A stretch of 20,997 bases of DNA from CAYLXP01 sp964387425 (GCA_964387425.1 CAYLXP010000099.1:1-20997), one strand, 5' to 3'. Shown: positions 6,627 through 15,451, numbered from the stretch's first letter. Program-made: numbers and translations. The notes: generated from the sequence alone by a model not told the origin.

Positions 6627-9032
6627 ATGAAGGTGCCTGTTAGTTGGCTGCGTGAATACGTTGACTTGGATGCAACGCCGGAGGAGCTTGCGGATAAGCT
6701 GACGTTCTCGGGAATCGAAGTCGAGGGGATCCACACGATCGGCAGCGACTATGCCGGCGTAGTCGTCGGAGAGGTGCGCCGGATCGAGCAGCACCCCGGT
6801 GCGGACCGCCTGCGGCTCTGTCGTGTATTCAACGGCGACGAGGAACTCCAGGTTGTCTGTGGTGCGGACAACTTCGAGGTCGGTGACAAGGCCCCCTTTG
6901 CAGGCGTCGGTGTGACGCTTGCGAACGGCTTCAAACTCAAGAAGGCGAAGATTCGCGGCGAAGTCTCCTTTGGGATGCTCTGCGCCGAGGACGAGCTGGG
7001 CATCTCGGACGACCACGAGGGCATCATGGTTCTCCCGCGTGATACGGAATCCGGGACGCCACTGAGCGACGTCCTGGGACCGCCGGACACGGTGCTGGAA
7101 CTCGAAATCACCTGGAACCGCCCGGACTGCCTTAGCGTGATTGGCATTGCGCGCGAGTTTGCGGCGCTTTACGGCACTGAGCTGAAGCTCCCCGAGGTGA
7201 CGGTTGCCGAGTCTGGTGCCAACGTCGAGGACCTCGTGTCGGTAACAATTGATGATCCCGAGGGCTGCCCGCGCTACACGGCGCGCGCCCTGTCGGACAT
7301 CACGATTGCGCCCAGCCCACTCTGGATGCAGCGCCGGCTGGCGATGAGTGGCGTACGCCCGATCAACAACATCGTGGATGTAACGAACTACGTGATGCTG
7401 GAATGCGGCCATCCGCTGCACGCGTTTGATCACAGTCTTCTGGAAGAGGGCAAGATCGTTGTGCGGCGTGCGCGGGACGGCGAGAAGATGGTCACACTCG
7501 ACGGCGTCGATCGTCCAGTGACTCCTGACATGCTGATGATTGCAGACGCGGAGAAGCCCGTGGCTGTTGCCGGCGTCATGGGTGGGGCCGGCAGTGAGAT
7601 CCGTGACGACACGGCCACGGTGCTGCTGGAAAGCGCCTCTTTCGATCCGCGTGGCATCCATCGCACCTCTCTGGCACTGTCGCTCTCCACCGAGTCGTCG
7701 CACCGTTTTGAGCGCTACGTGAATGTTGAGACCGTAGACTGGGCCGGCAATCGCGCCGCGCAGTTGATGCAGGATGTCGCCGGGGCATCGGTGGCGGCCG
7801 GCATGGTCGATGTCTACCCGCGCCCCTATGAGCCGCGTCGGATTGAACTGAACATGGCCCGCATGCACAAGCTGTTGGGCGTCCACGTCGGTGTCGAGAA
7901 GGCGGTCGAGGTGCTCGAGTCGCTGATGATCCCGGTAGTGGAGCAGGGGACAGAGTCAATCACGGTGGAAGCGCCCGGCTTCCGGCCTGACCTTGAGCGT
8001 GAAGCGGACCTGGTTGAGGAGATCGCCCGGATGTATGGACTGGCGCATGTTCCGGATGTCGTGCCTGCCGCCCGGATCGTGCCGCTCGCCAGCGATGAAC
8101 CGACCCGCGCGCTGTTCACGTGCCGTGACAACCTGATTGCCATGGGGCTGCTTGAGATCATGAGCTACAGCTTCGTTCCGGAATCGCTGTTGGACGCGTT
8201 CTGCGACTCTGATAAGACCTCTCGCGTGGTGTTGCCGAACCCCGTGAGTGCTGACCATGCCGTGATGCGCAACTCCCTCGTTCCACAGATGGTGGAGTGC
8301 TTGGGCCGCAACCATTCCCGGCAGATTATCGACGCGACTCTCTTCGAGATTGGCAAGGTGTTTTGGCAGGATGAAAAGGGCGTTGTCGACGAGGAAGACC
8401 GGGTCTGTATTGGTGTGATGGGCAAAGCGGGCCGGGGAGCCCTGGAGAAGCGCACGGCCGTCAAGGACGACGAGGTATTTCTCTGGGCCAAAGGTATCGT
8501 GGAAGGCCTTGCCGAGGCGCAGTGCATCGGTCCACTGACGTTCACGCCGGTGGATCATCCCTATTGCGAGTCCGGCGAGTCCGTCTCTATCCTATTGGGG
8601 GACAAGGTGTTAGGATTTCTTGGGTTGCTGCGGAAGGAGCTGCGCCATCGCCATCGCATGGCCGAGCCCGTGGCAATTGCCGAGCTTTCGATGACTCCAC
8701 TTCTGGAGTCCGTTTTCTCAACTCGCTCGTTTCATCCGGTGCCGCAATACCCCGCAATCAGCCGGGACGTGGCCATCATTGTTGACGAAAACGTCATGCA
8801 TCAGGACATCTTGAGAGTCATTCAGGGGGCCGCACCGGTCGAGTTGACAGGTGTTGATCTCTTTGATATCTTCACGAGTGGAGGGATGAGACAAGGCAAG
8901 AAGAGCCTCGCCTACTCCCTCACGTATCGTTCTTTTGAGCGCACATTGACGGACGAGGATGCCAACGGGTATCACGAAACGATCAAGGATGCTCTGAAGA
9001 GTGAGCTCGGTGTTGAAATACGAGAAGGCTGA
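6627..9032 (+). CDS. pheT: Phenylalanyl-tRNA synthetase beta subunit
   Basis: Partner of PheS; it provides tRNA recognition and editing. The 801 residues match the full-length bacterial form. It begins with MKVPVSWLREYVDLD, followed by an OB-fold tRNA-binding domain (about 40-150; GEVRRIEQHPGADRL, QVVCGADN), the B3/B4 editing module (about 210-390), the B5 domain (about 405-480), the inactive class II-like core, and the C-terminal ferredoxin-like anticodon-binding domain (about 705-800; YPAISRDVAIIVDE). GGGGAG at 6612-6617 precedes the ATG by 9 nt. It forms a transcription unit with pheS, likely dependent on read-through of, or a promoter upstream of, the palindromic terminator. Confidence 0.97.
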   Translation: MKVPVSWLREYVDLDATPEELADKLTFSGIEVEGIHTIGSDYAGVVVGEVRRIEQHPGADRLRLCRVFNGDEELQVVCGADNFEVGDKAPFAGVGVTLANGFKLKKAKIRGEVSFGMLCAEDELGISDDHEGIMVLPRDTESGTPLSDVLGPPDTVLELEITWNRPDCLSVIGIAREFAALYGTELKLPEVTVAESGANVEDLVSVTIDDPEGCPRYTARALSDITIAPSPLWMQRRLAMSGVRPINNIVDVTNYVMLECGHPLHAFDHSLLEEGKIVVRRARDGEKMVTLDGVDRPVTPDMLMIADAEKPVAVAGVMGGAGSEIRDDTATVLLESASFDPRGIHRTSLALSLSTESSHRFERYVNVETVDWAGNRAAQLMQDVAGASVAAGMVDVYPRPYEPRRIELNMARMHKLLGVHVGVEKAVEVLESLMIPVVEQGTESITVEAPGFRPDLEREADLVEEIARMYGLAHVPDVVPAARIVPLASDEPTRALFTCRDNLIAMGLLEIMSYSFVPESLLDAFCDSDKTSRVVLPNPVSADHAVMRNSLVPQMVECLGRNHSRQIIDATLFEIGKVFWQDEKGVVDEEDRVCIGVMGKAGRGALEKRTAVKDDEVFLWAKGIVEGLAEAQCIGPLTFTPVDHPYCESGESVSILLGDKVLGFLGLLRKELRHRHRMAEPVAIAELSMTPLLESVFSTRSFHPVPQYPAISRDVAIIVDENVMHQDILRVIQGAAPVELTGVDLFDIFTSGGMRQGKKSLAYSLTYRSFERTLTDEDANGYHETIKDALKSELGVEIREG

Positions 9033-9100
9033 CGAAGCGAGCCGGTTGGCGCGGGACGGAAGCCTGAATGAAATGATGATCAAGGTGGGGTTTCGGCCCG

Positions 9101-9328
9101 ATGATGAGTACCTTATTGAATGTTATTCTGCTGGCCCTCGGATGGCTTCTGGTGGTGTTGGCTGGCGGATTTATTGAGCGCGAGAGAATCGCCGTTTATA
9201 TTGATGAAAGGCGCTATCGCGGCTCGTTCAGAGGGCGTAAAGCCCACTGTTCTATAAAAACAGAATACATGCACTCCATAGGGAACGAAAATACCCTGCC
9301 TTGTTCGATCACAGGCAAAGATCTCTGA
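9101..9328 (+). CDS. Doubtful small membrane protein ORF
   Basis: A 75-codon frame in the pheT-rarA spacer. Residues 4-24 form a good hydrophobic helix (LLNVILLALGWLLVVLAGGFI), followed by charged sequence that is not recognisable. The Shine-Dalgarno is poor (GGTGGGG about 10 nt upstream), and the last 40 nt run into the 6S-like RNA. An overlapping frame (GTG at 9010, or ATG at 9073, to 9177) is equally open. Many bacteria carry zapA between pheT and a 6S gene, but neither frame resembles ZapA. It may be a decayed gene or chance. Confidence 0.2.
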   Translation: MMSTLLNVILLALGWLLVVLAGGFIERERIAVYIDERRYRGSFRGRKAHCSIKTEYMHSIGNENTLPCSITGKDL

Positions 9329-9475
9329 CCCAGTACATAGGTATCAGGGAGCTGGAATGCGGCGGATGACGGTGTAACTGCCTTCGGGCAGGAGACCTGA
9401 AACGCTGACTATAGCACCCACCTCGCTTGCGAGGTTCAGAGACGCAGCTTGGTACGGCAACGGTGGGGTATTTTT
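9288..9475 (+). ncRNA. ssrS: Probable 6S RNA
   Basis: About 185 nt between pheT and rarA with the layout of 6S RNA, the regulator that mimics an open promoter and binds sigma-70 RNA polymerase. The ends pair perfectly over 9 bp (AAAATACCC 9288-9296 with GGGTATTTT 9466-9474), continued by an imperfect long stem that includes TCTCTGA (9322-9328) with TCAGAGA (9436-9442). The distal stem ends in CTGCC-TTCG-GGCAG (9379-9392). On the 3' side of the central bubble is a small hairpin, ACCTCG-CTTG-CGAGGT (9420-9435), preceded by AGCACCC and followed by TTCAGAGACG, like the 3' bubble hairpin of E. coli 6S. A run of eight T follows. The next genes include a 5-formyl-THF cyclo-ligase gene, the usual 6S neighbour. 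The exact ends are estimates. Confidence 0.6.
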
Positions 9476-9494
9476 TTTGGTTCCGGGGGAAGGC

Positions 9495-10814
9495 ATGGAT
9501 CTGTTTGAGAAACGAGGGGACGCCACGCCGGCGGAGGCTCAACCGCTGGCAGCGCGCATGCGACCTGCCTCGGTTGACGAGGTCCTGGGGCAGGAACACA
9601 TCCTCGGCCCCGGCAAACTCCTGCGGCGTGCCATCGATGCCGATCGCCTCGGTAGCATCATCCTCTACGGTCCCCCCGGCTGCGGGAAGACCTCCCTGGC
9701 GGAAGTCATCGCCGCTGCCACCCAGCGCCGATTCGTCCGAACCAGCGGCGTGCTTGCCAACGTGGCGGAGCTCCGTGCACTGATCAAGGAGGCCCGTCAC
9801 CGCCTCAAGCAGGACGGCTCCGAGACGATACTGTTCGTGGACGAGATCCATCGCTTCAACAAGGCCCAGCAGGATGTCCTGTTGCCGCACGTTGAAGATG
9901 GCGCGATCACGCTGATTGGCGCGACGACCCACAACCCGATGTTCTTCATCAATACCCCCCTGACGTCGCGCTCGCTGGTGTTCGAGCTGAAGCCACTCTC
10001 CGAAACGGCGATCGTGGAATTGCTGCACCGGGCTCTCGGCGATGAGCGCGGGCTTGCAGATCATGCCGTGTCCGCAGACGATGACGCGCTGGTGCACATC
10101 GCGGCCATGTGCGAGGGCGACGCCCGACGCGCGCTGAATGCGCTTGAGATCGCTGTGCTGACAACGCAACCGGCTGATGACGGTACGGTTCAAATTGACC
10201 GGGACGTGGCCGAGGACTCCGTCCAGAAGAAGGCCATTCTCTACGACAATGATGAGGACGGTCACTACGACACGATTTCGGCCTTCATCAAGAGTGTGCG
10301 CGGTTCCGATCCGCATGCGGCGGTCTACTGGTTGGCGAAAATGCTGTATGCCGGCGAGGATCCCCGTTTCGTCGCGCGCCGGCTCATCATCCTGGCCTCC
10401 GAAGATATCGGCAACGCCGATCCCCGCGGCTTGCTGGTGGCTACGGCCGCCATGCGATCTGTCGAGTTTGTTGGCATGCCCGAGGCCCGTATCATTCTCT
10501 CCCAGGCGACGACCTATCTCGCCACCGCCCCCAAGAGCAATGCGGCCTATGTTGCTGTCGACAAAGCCCTGAAGGATGTCGAAGCCGGCCGCGTGTTACC
10601 CGTTCCCGAACACCTCAAGAACGTTCACCTGAAGGCGGCCGACGGTACCGACCGATCCAAGGGCTACGCCTATCCGCACGAATTTAAGGGGCACCATGTG
10701 AAGCAGGAGTATATCCCCACCTCGGCTGTCTATTATGAGCCGAGTGAGGAAGGGTACGAATCGACAATTGGGAAGCGGATGGCGAGCTGGGCTGAAGCCG
10801 GTGCGACGGCATGA
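9495..10814 (+). CDS. rarA: Replication-associated recombination AAA+ ATPase RarA (MgsA)
   Basis: AAA+ ATPase of the RarA/MgsA/WRNIP1 family, which acts at stalled replication forks with SSB. I start it at the ATG 9495, behind GGGGGAAGG, and not at the TTG 9477 in the T-run of the preceding RNA; this gives 439 residues. Visible motifs are Walker A GPPGCGKT (59-66), Walker B LFVDEIHRF (113-121), and sensor 1 GATTHNP (142-148). The C-terminal tetramerisation part contains the family block HYDTISAFIKSVRGSDPHAA and the end PHEFKGHHVKQEYIP. Its stop codon overlaps the start of the next gene (ATGA), implying translational coupling. Confidence 0.95.
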   Translation: MDLFEKRGDATPAEAQPLAARMRPASVDEVLGQEHILGPGKLLRRAIDADRLGSIILYGPPGCGKTSLAEVIAAATQRRFVRTSGVLANVAELRALIKEARHRLKQDGSETILFVDEIHRFNKAQQDVLLPHVEDGAITLIGATTHNPMFFINTPLTSRSLVFELKPLSETAIVELLHRALGDERGLADHAVSADDDALVHIAAMCEGDARRALNALEIAVLTTQPADDGTVQIDRDVAEDSVQKKAILYDNDEDGHYDTISAFIKSVRGSDPHAAVYWLAKMLYAGEDPRFVARRLIILASEDIGNADPRGLLVATAAMRSVEFVGMPEARIILSQATTYLATAPKSNAAYVAVDKALKDVEAGRVLPVPEHLKNVHLKAADGTDRSKGYAYPHEFKGHHVKQEYIPTSAVYYEPSEEGYESTIGKRMASWAEAGATA

Positions 10815-11395
10815 GCGAGACGATGGAATCGAAAGAGCGCATTCGTCGTGAGATACGAATGCGGCGAGCGGCGTTATCGCCGGAGTGGATTGCATCGGCA
10901 AGCGAACGGGTTGCGGAGCGGTTCATGGCCCTGGAGGCGTTTCAGACGGCTGAGACGATCTGCCTCTATATGGCAATCGCGGGAGAGGTTCAATTGGATG
11001 CCGTGATGGCACAGTGTTGGGAAGATGGCAGGCGCGTGCTGGTACCGGCGTACCGGCCGGCGCAGCAGGACTATGGGTTCAAAGTGATCACGTCTGACAT
11101 GGCACTGGCCGAGGGTCCATGGGGGGTGCCGGAGCCGGCGACGGACGCCTGGGCCGATGTGGGATCAACGGCCTGCTTGGCGGTGCCCGGTATGGCGTTT
11201 GACGAAGCCGGCGGACGTGTGGGGCATGGTGGCGGTTACTATGACCGTCTGCTGGCCTCCGTTGGCAGTGACCGGTCCCGCGTGGGGGTCTGTTTTGACT
11301 TCCAGCGGGTCGAGCGGGTTCCGCGCGAGGCGTGGGACGTTGGAATGGATTTTGTGGTGTCGGAGTCGCGCGTAACGCGCGGCATGAATGCGTAA
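10811..11395 (+). CDS. fau: 5-formyltetrahydrofolate cyclo-ligase (YgfA/Fau family)
   Basis: Converts 5-formyl-THF to 5,10-methenyl-THF with ATP, salvaging folate. The 194 residues match the family. An N-terminal basic helix (RIRREIRMRR) is followed by GEV (58-60) at the folate site, then the hallmark PGMAFD (126-131) and GRVGHGGGYYDR (135-146) that bind ATP and phosphate. The start ATG overlaps the rarA stop by 4 bp. In many bacteria this gene lies beside 6S RNA; here rarA has come between them. Confidence 0.93.
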   Translation: MSETMESKERIRREIRMRRAALSPEWIASASERVAERFMALEAFQTAETICLYMAIAGEVQLDAVMAQCWEDGRRVLVPAYRPAQQDYGFKVITSDMALAEGPWGVPEPATDAWADVGSTACLAVPGMAFDEAGGRVGHGGGYYDRLLASVGSDRSRVGVCFDFQRVERVPREAWDVGMDFVVSESRVTRGMNA

Positions 11396-11466
11396 CGAGC
11401 TGTACGGCGGCCGGCTCCGGGGGCGGAGCAGGGCGCGTCGGCAGATAACAGGACAGGAGGGGATAC

Positions 11467-13020
11467 ATGCAAGCGGTGATAGCAGGTGTTGCAGCAGGTG
11501 TAATTGGGTTGGCTGTAGGGTACCTGATACGATTGGCGATGGGGCGCATGAAGGCGACGGCGGACGAAGGGCAGGCCAAGATGCTGCTCGCCGACGCACA
11601 GCGCGAGGCGGAGACGATTCGCAAAGAGGGGACCATCAGTGCGAAGGCGGAGGTTCTCAAGGCGCGCGAGGAGTTTGAGAAATCGACGGAATCCCGCCGC
11701 AAAGAGCTGGCGGCACTTGAAGAGCGCGTGAATCTGCGCGAGACGAACCTGGATCGCAAGGTTTCGCTGATCGACAAGAAGGAGCGGACCGTTGATGAGA
11801 AACTGGCCAACATCGAGCAGCGCGACGAGGAGCTGAAGCAGGACAAGGAACAGGTTCAGAAGCTGATTGAGGAAGAGAAGCAGAAACTCCAGCGCATTGC
11901 AGGCATGACGCAGGACGAAGCCCGGCAGATGCTGCTCTCGCGTATGGAGAAAGAGGTCCACGGTGAGATCGGCGGACTGATTCGGCGCATGCAGGAGCAG
12001 GCCAAGGATACGGCCGAACGTGAAGCCAAGAAGATCATAACCCAGGCCATTCAGCGTTACGCGTCCTCGCACACGAGCGACATTGTGACCAGCACGGTGG
12101 CCTTGCCCAGTGACGATATGAAGGGGCGCATCATTGGTCGGGACGGCCGGAACATCCGGGCCCTCGAAGCGGCCACGGGCGTTAACTTCCTGATCGACGA
12201 CACGCCGGAAGCGGTCGTGGTCTCGGGATTCGATCCCGTGCGGCGTGAAATCGCGAAGCAGGCCCTGGAACGCCTGTTGACGGATGGCCGTATCCATCCC
12301 GCTCGCATTGAAGAGGTCGTTGAGAAGGCTACCGAGGACATGGGTGAGACCATTCGGGCTGCGGGTGAAGAGACCCTGTTCGAGGTGGGAATCCAGGGCG
12401 TTGACCCGGAGCTGGTCCGGACACTCGGTCGGCTGAAGTACCGCACGAGCTACACGCAGAATGTTCTGCGGCACTCGGTGGAAGTCGCACAGCTCATGGG
12501 GCTGATGGCCGGCGAGCTGGGGCTTGATCCCCTGGTTGCCAAGCGTGTTGGCTTGTTCCACGACATCGGCAAAGCGCTCGACCACGAGGTCGAAGGCGGC
12601 CATGCCATTATCGGCGCCGATCTGCTGAAGCGCATGGGCGAGCCACAGGAAGTCGTGAACGGGGTTGCCTCCCACCACGAAGAGGTTGAAGCGCAGAGCC
12701 TCTATGCTGTGCTGTGCTCAGCAGCAGACGCGATGTCCAGCTCGCGCGTCGGGGCGCGCTCGGAGACGAGCGGCCTCTACGTCAAGCGCCTGGAGAAACT
12801 CGAGGCGATCGCGAACGAGTTCGAAGGCGTCGAGAAGAGCTATGCCATCCAGGCCGGCCGTGAAGTGCGCGTCATCGTGGAGCCGGACAAGGTGGACGAT
12901 AGCGCAGCGATGGTGCTGGCACGCAATATGAGCAAGAAGATCGAAAGCGATCTACAGTATCCGGGGCAGATTCGCATCACGGTGATCCGCGAGACCCGTT
13001 GTGTCGAGTATGCGAAGTAG
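11467..13020 (+). CDS. rny: Ribonuclease Y
   Basis: Membrane-anchored endoribonuclease that starts mRNA decay. The 517 residues show an N-terminal transmembrane helix (about 3-24), a long coiled coil (about 30-190), a KH RNA-binding domain with GRIIGRDGRN (220-229), and the HD domain. HSVEV (from 336), HD at 365-366 (FHDIGK), HH at 403-404 and Asp421 are the likely metal ligands and catalytic residues. AGGAGGGG at 11455-11462 precedes the ATG by 4 nt. The 71-bp spacer upstream is GC-rich and can form a small GCTCC/GGAGC hairpin. rny and ymdB are neighbours in Firmicutes too, so the pair is an old association. Confidence 0.97.
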   Translation: MQAVIAGVAAGVIGLAVGYLIRLAMGRMKATADEGQAKMLLADAQREAETIRKEGTISAKAEVLKAREEFEKSTESRRKELAALEERVNLRETNLDRKVSLIDKKERTVDEKLANIEQRDEELKQDKEQVQKLIEEEKQKLQRIAGMTQDEARQMLLSRMEKEVHGEIGGLIRRMQEQAKDTAEREAKKIITQAIQRYASSHTSDIVTSTVALPSDDMKGRIIGRDGRNIRALEAATGVNFLIDDTPEAVVVSGFDPVRREIAKQALERLLTDGRIHPARIEEVVEKATEDMGETIRAAGEETLFEVGIQGVDPELVRTLGRLKYRTSYTQNVLRHSVEVAQLMGLMAGELGLDPLVAKRVGLFHDIGKALDHEVEGGHAIIGADLLKRMGEPQEVVNGVASHHEEVEAQSLYAVLCSAADAMSSSRVGARSETSGLYVKRLEKLEAIANEFEGVEKSYAIQAGREVRVIVEPDKVDDSAAMVLARNMSKKIESDLQYPGQIRITVIRETRCVEYAK

Positions 13021-13038
13021 GGAGTAACTACGAAATAC

Positions 13039-13070
13039 GCGAAAGGCGCGAAAGGCTGATAGGCTTTCGC
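13039..13070 (+). repeat. GCGAAAGGC tandem with hairpin, rny-ymdB spacer
   Basis: GCGAAAGGC occurs twice in direct tandem (13039-13047 and 13048-13056). The second copy pairs with CTTTCGC at 13064-13070 to make a 7-bp stem with a 9-nt loop. It sits 18 nt after the rny stop, with no T-run, so it is more likely a small repeat or an mRNA-stabilising hairpin than a terminator. Confidence 0.45.
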
Positions 13071-13131
13071 CTCCGCGGGGCCTACGGCGTGACATACCGC
13101 TGTTCGTCCACTGCTGGGATTGAAAGGTGAT

Positions 13132-13932
13132 ATGAAGGTACTGATGGTGGGAGATTTGGTGGGGTCACCGGGGCGGCAGGTGTTTGCGCAGGTGGTCACC
13201 CGCATGAAGCAGACCAAGGGCGTCGACTTTGTTGTCGTTAACGCCGAGAACTCGGCGGGTGGCAAAGGCGTGACGGGAAAGCTGGCAGAGGAACTGTTTG
13301 CGGCCGGTGCTGATGTTATCACGCTGGGGGATCATGCCTGGAACCAGAAAGAGTTTATTTCCTACATCGACTCCGAGCCTCGCATCTTGCGTCCGGCCAA
13401 CTTTGCGCCTGGTAACCCGGGCCATGGCGCCGTGACCGTCAACACACCGTTTGGTGATGTCACGGTACTCAACTTGGTGGGGCGTGTTTTCATGGGGCCT
13501 TATGACTGCCCGTTTCGCAAAGCTGATGAGCTGCTAAAGGAGCATCCGTCGAGCAAGATCAAGCTGGTCGATATGCATGCCGAAGCAACGTCCGAGAAGA
13601 TTGTGATCGGTCGGTACCTGGATGGGCGCGTCAGTGCTGTTGTGGGAACGCACACGCATGTCCAGACGTCTGACGAGATCGTCCTGCCGGGCGGCACGGC
13701 ATATTTGACAGACCTTGGGATGACGGGGGTGAAGGATTCTGCCATTGGAAGAGAACTGGACTCGGTGGTTTCCATGTTCTTGACAGGGATGCCGTCGAAA
13801 TATCAGCTCGCCAAGGGCGACCCCGTGCTGGAAGGCCTCCTGATCGACGTCGATCCTACGACTGGGCGTGCAAAGAAGGTCAAGCGGTTGCGTGAGAGTA
13901 TGTCGGGTGCTGCGAAGACGGCGTGGCAGTAG
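13132..13932 (+). CDS. ymdB: YmdB-family metallophosphoesterase (cyclic nucleotide phosphodiesterase)
   Basis: A 266-residue calcineurin-like phosphoesterase of the YmdB type (TIGR00282). In Bacillus it hydrolyses 2',3'- and 3',5'-cyclic nucleotides and affects biofilm and motility choice. The metal-binding residues are visible: Asp8 (GDLVG), Glu39 and Asn40 (NAENSAGGKG), His68 (GDHAWNQKE), His149 (DMHAEATSEK), and His174/His176 (GTHTHVQTSDE). I use the ATG 13132, which follows AAAGGTGAT directly, rather than a TTG 12 nt upstream, because the family begins with M-K/R-hydrophobic-GD. It lies after rny, from which it is separated by 111 bp holding a small repeat hairpin. Confidence 0.94.
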   Translation: MKVLMVGDLVGSPGRQVFAQVVTRMKQTKGVDFVVVNAENSAGGKGVTGKLAEELFAAGADVITLGDHAWNQKEFISYIDSEPRILRPANFAPGNPGHGAVTVNTPFGDVTVLNLVGRVFMGPYDCPFRKADELLKEHPSSKIKLVDMHAEATSEKIVIGRYLDGRVSAVVGTHTHVQTSDEIVLPGGTAYLTDLGMTGVKDSAIGRELDSVVSMFLTGMPSKYQLAKGDPVLEGLLIDVDPTTGRAKKVKRLRESMSGAAKTAWQ

Positions 13933-13938
13933 TCTTCA

Positions 13939-13966
13939 GTCATTTGCGCCTGCGGCGCGTCATTTG
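13939..13966. repeat. GTCATTTG direct repeats flanking a GCGCC hairpin
   Basis: GTCATTTG at 13939-13946 and 13959-13966 flank a GC hairpin, GCGCC-TGC-GGCGC (13946-13958). The unit lies just after the ymdB stop, in the stretch that the longest reading of xseA would use as N-terminus. The tight symmetry suggests a small dispersed element. Confidence 0.45.
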
Positions 13967-13988
13967 TCATGAGTCACTGGTGGGGACA

Positions 13989-15392
13989 ATGGAGTCGAGA
14001 GGAAAAGCTTCGTTGCAGATGTTGGGGCAGGATCGGACGGCTGATGATCGCCCGAAGGCGCTATCGGTTTCCGAACTGACGCGGATGATCAAGGGCACGC
14101 TGGAAGGACGCTTCGGCAGCGTGCTCGTGGAAGGCGAGCTCTCCAACGTAAGCCAACCCGCATCGGGTCACCTCTACTTCACCATCAAAGATGCGAACGC
14201 CCAGATTAGCGCGGTCATGTTTCGGGGCAACCAGCGGGGGTTGAAATTCCGCCCTCAGGATGGCGTCGTGGTCCGCGCCCGGGGCGAGATTAGCGTCTAC
14301 GAGCGGCGCGGGAACTACCAGATTCTCGTGCGGCGCATGGAGGAGGGCGGCAAGGGCAGTCTGCAGGCGCAGTTCGAGGCCCTGAAGGAGAAGCTCCAGA
14401 AGGAGGGGCTCTTTGCCAAGGAGCGCAAGCGGCCGCTACCGATGCTGCCGCAGCATGTGGGCGTGGTCACCTCCGCGACCGGCGCGGCCATCCGCGACAT
14501 TCTGAATGTGGTTTCACGCCGCTTTCCCAACCTGCACGTCCTGGTGGCACCCGCCAAGGTCCAGGGTGATGGTGCCGCCGAGGAGATTGCGAGTCAGATT
14601 GATCGGCTCAACGAAATCGGTGGCCTGGACGTTCTGATCGTGGGGCGGGGCGGCGGCAGTCTCGAGGATCTCTGGAGTTTCAACGAAGAGGTCGTTGCGC
14701 GGGCCATTGCACGATCTACGATTCCCGTGATCTCGGCCGTGGGGCACGAGGTGGACTTCACGATCAGCGATTTCGTCGCCGACCTGCGGGCACCGACACC
14801 GTCGGCAGCCGCCGAGCTGGTCGTGGGCTGCAAGGAGGCGTTCCAGGATCGCCTTGCCGAGCAGCAGGGACGTCTTGTGCGGGCGCTGCGGGAGAGCGCG
14901 CTTGCCGCCCGGAACCGGTTGCTGCATGCGGCGGGGAGCTACGTGTTCCGCGAGCCGGCCAACGCCGCGGCACGGCACCGTCAGAAACTGGATGCGTGCC
15001 GGATGCGGATTGAGCACAAACTACGCGGTGCGCTGCAGGAGACGCAACAGACGCTGGACCTGATTGAGTCGCGTCTGCAGCAGGAGACACGCACGGCAGT
15101 CCAGGTGAGCCGCCAGACGCTTGAGGATCTCCGGCTGAGAATGGTTCACCGCGCCAAGCTGCGCCACCAGATGGGCGTCCAGGATGTGCGCCGCGTTGCC
15201 ATGCAGCTGCGGGCATTGAACCCGTTGGCTGTACTGCAGCGCGGTTACTCGGTAACGCGGGGCGCCGATGGACGCATCATTGCCAGAGTTGCGGACGTGA
15301 AGCCGGATGAGATCGTGGAGACGCAAGTTGCGGATGGACGCTTTGAGGCCGAAGTGAAGATTGTGAAGAAGGACGAGGGGCGCTCCGGGTAG
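13989..15392 (+). CDS. xseA: Exodeoxyribonuclease VII large subunit
   Basis: Catalytic subunit of exonuclease VII, which cuts single-stranded DNA from both ends into oligonucleotides. From the ATG 13989 (GGTGGGG 4 nt before it) it has 467 residues. The frame extends to a GTG at 13923, but those extra codons cover the GTCATTTG repeat and overlap the ymdB stop. The N-terminal OB-fold (about 23-120) starts with ALSVSELTRMIK and VEGELSNV. The catalytic domain has GVVTSATGAAIRDI (158-171), GRGGGSLEDLW (219-229), and SAVGHEVDFTISDFVADLRAPTPSAAA (249-275). A long coiled coil follows. The C-terminus RGYSVTR...DGRIIARVADVKPDEIVET is typical. Confidence 0.96.
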   Translation: MESRGKASLQMLGQDRTADDRPKALSVSELTRMIKGTLEGRFGSVLVEGELSNVSQPASGHLYFTIKDANAQISAVMFRGNQRGLKFRPQDGVVVRARGEISVYERRGNYQILVRRMEEGGKGSLQAQFEALKEKLQKEGLFAKERKRPLPMLPQHVGVVTSATGAAIRDILNVVSRRFPNLHVLVAPAKVQGDGAAEEIASQIDRLNEIGGLDVLIVGRGGGSLEDLWSFNEEVVARAIARSTIPVISAVGHEVDFTISDFVADLRAPTPSAAAELVVGCKEAFQDRLAEQQGRLVRALRESALAARNRLLHAAGSYVFREPANAAARHRQKLDACRMRIEHKLRGALQETQQTLDLIESRLQQETRTAVQVSRQTLEDLRLRMVHRAKLRHQMGVQDVRRVAMQLRALNPLAVLQRGYSVTRGADGRIIARVADVKPDEIVETQVADGRFEAEVKIVKKDEGRSG

Positions 15393-15451
15393 GGTTGCTC
15401 TCCTTGACTGGAGTGAGCGGGGACGCTCACTAGGCCTGCGGAGAGCAACCC
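15392..15451 (+). repeat. Nested double-hairpin element between xseA and xseB
   Basis: The outer stem is a perfect 12-bp inverted repeat (GGGTTGCTCTCC 15392-15403 with 15440-15451). It encloses a symmetric 8 by 8 nt internal loop and then a perfect 7-bp inner stem (AGTGAGC 15412-15418 with GCTCACT 15425-15431) with loop GGGGAC. It starts inside the xseA stop codon. A second possible stem, CCCCAC (15449-15454) with GTGGGG (15469-15474), overlaps its 3' end. There is no T-run, so it is not a plain terminator. It could be a mobile repeat, a processing site or a translation-control element. Confidence 0.65.

Noticed and set aside
6246..7886. Long antisense frame of 546 codons over pheS-pheT
   Set aside because: It lies opposite two certain genes, has no recognisable domain or Shine-Dalgarno, and its composition is that of a mirrored GC-rich coding frame.
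9010..9177. zapA gene in the pheT-6S spacer
   Set aside because: Neither open frame shows ZapA sequence; the frames are short and overlap each other and pheT or the RNA.
11239..12678. Antisense frame of 479 codons over fau-rny
   Set aside because: Shadow of the RNase Y gene; Leu-rich mirror of the coiled coil, with no motif.
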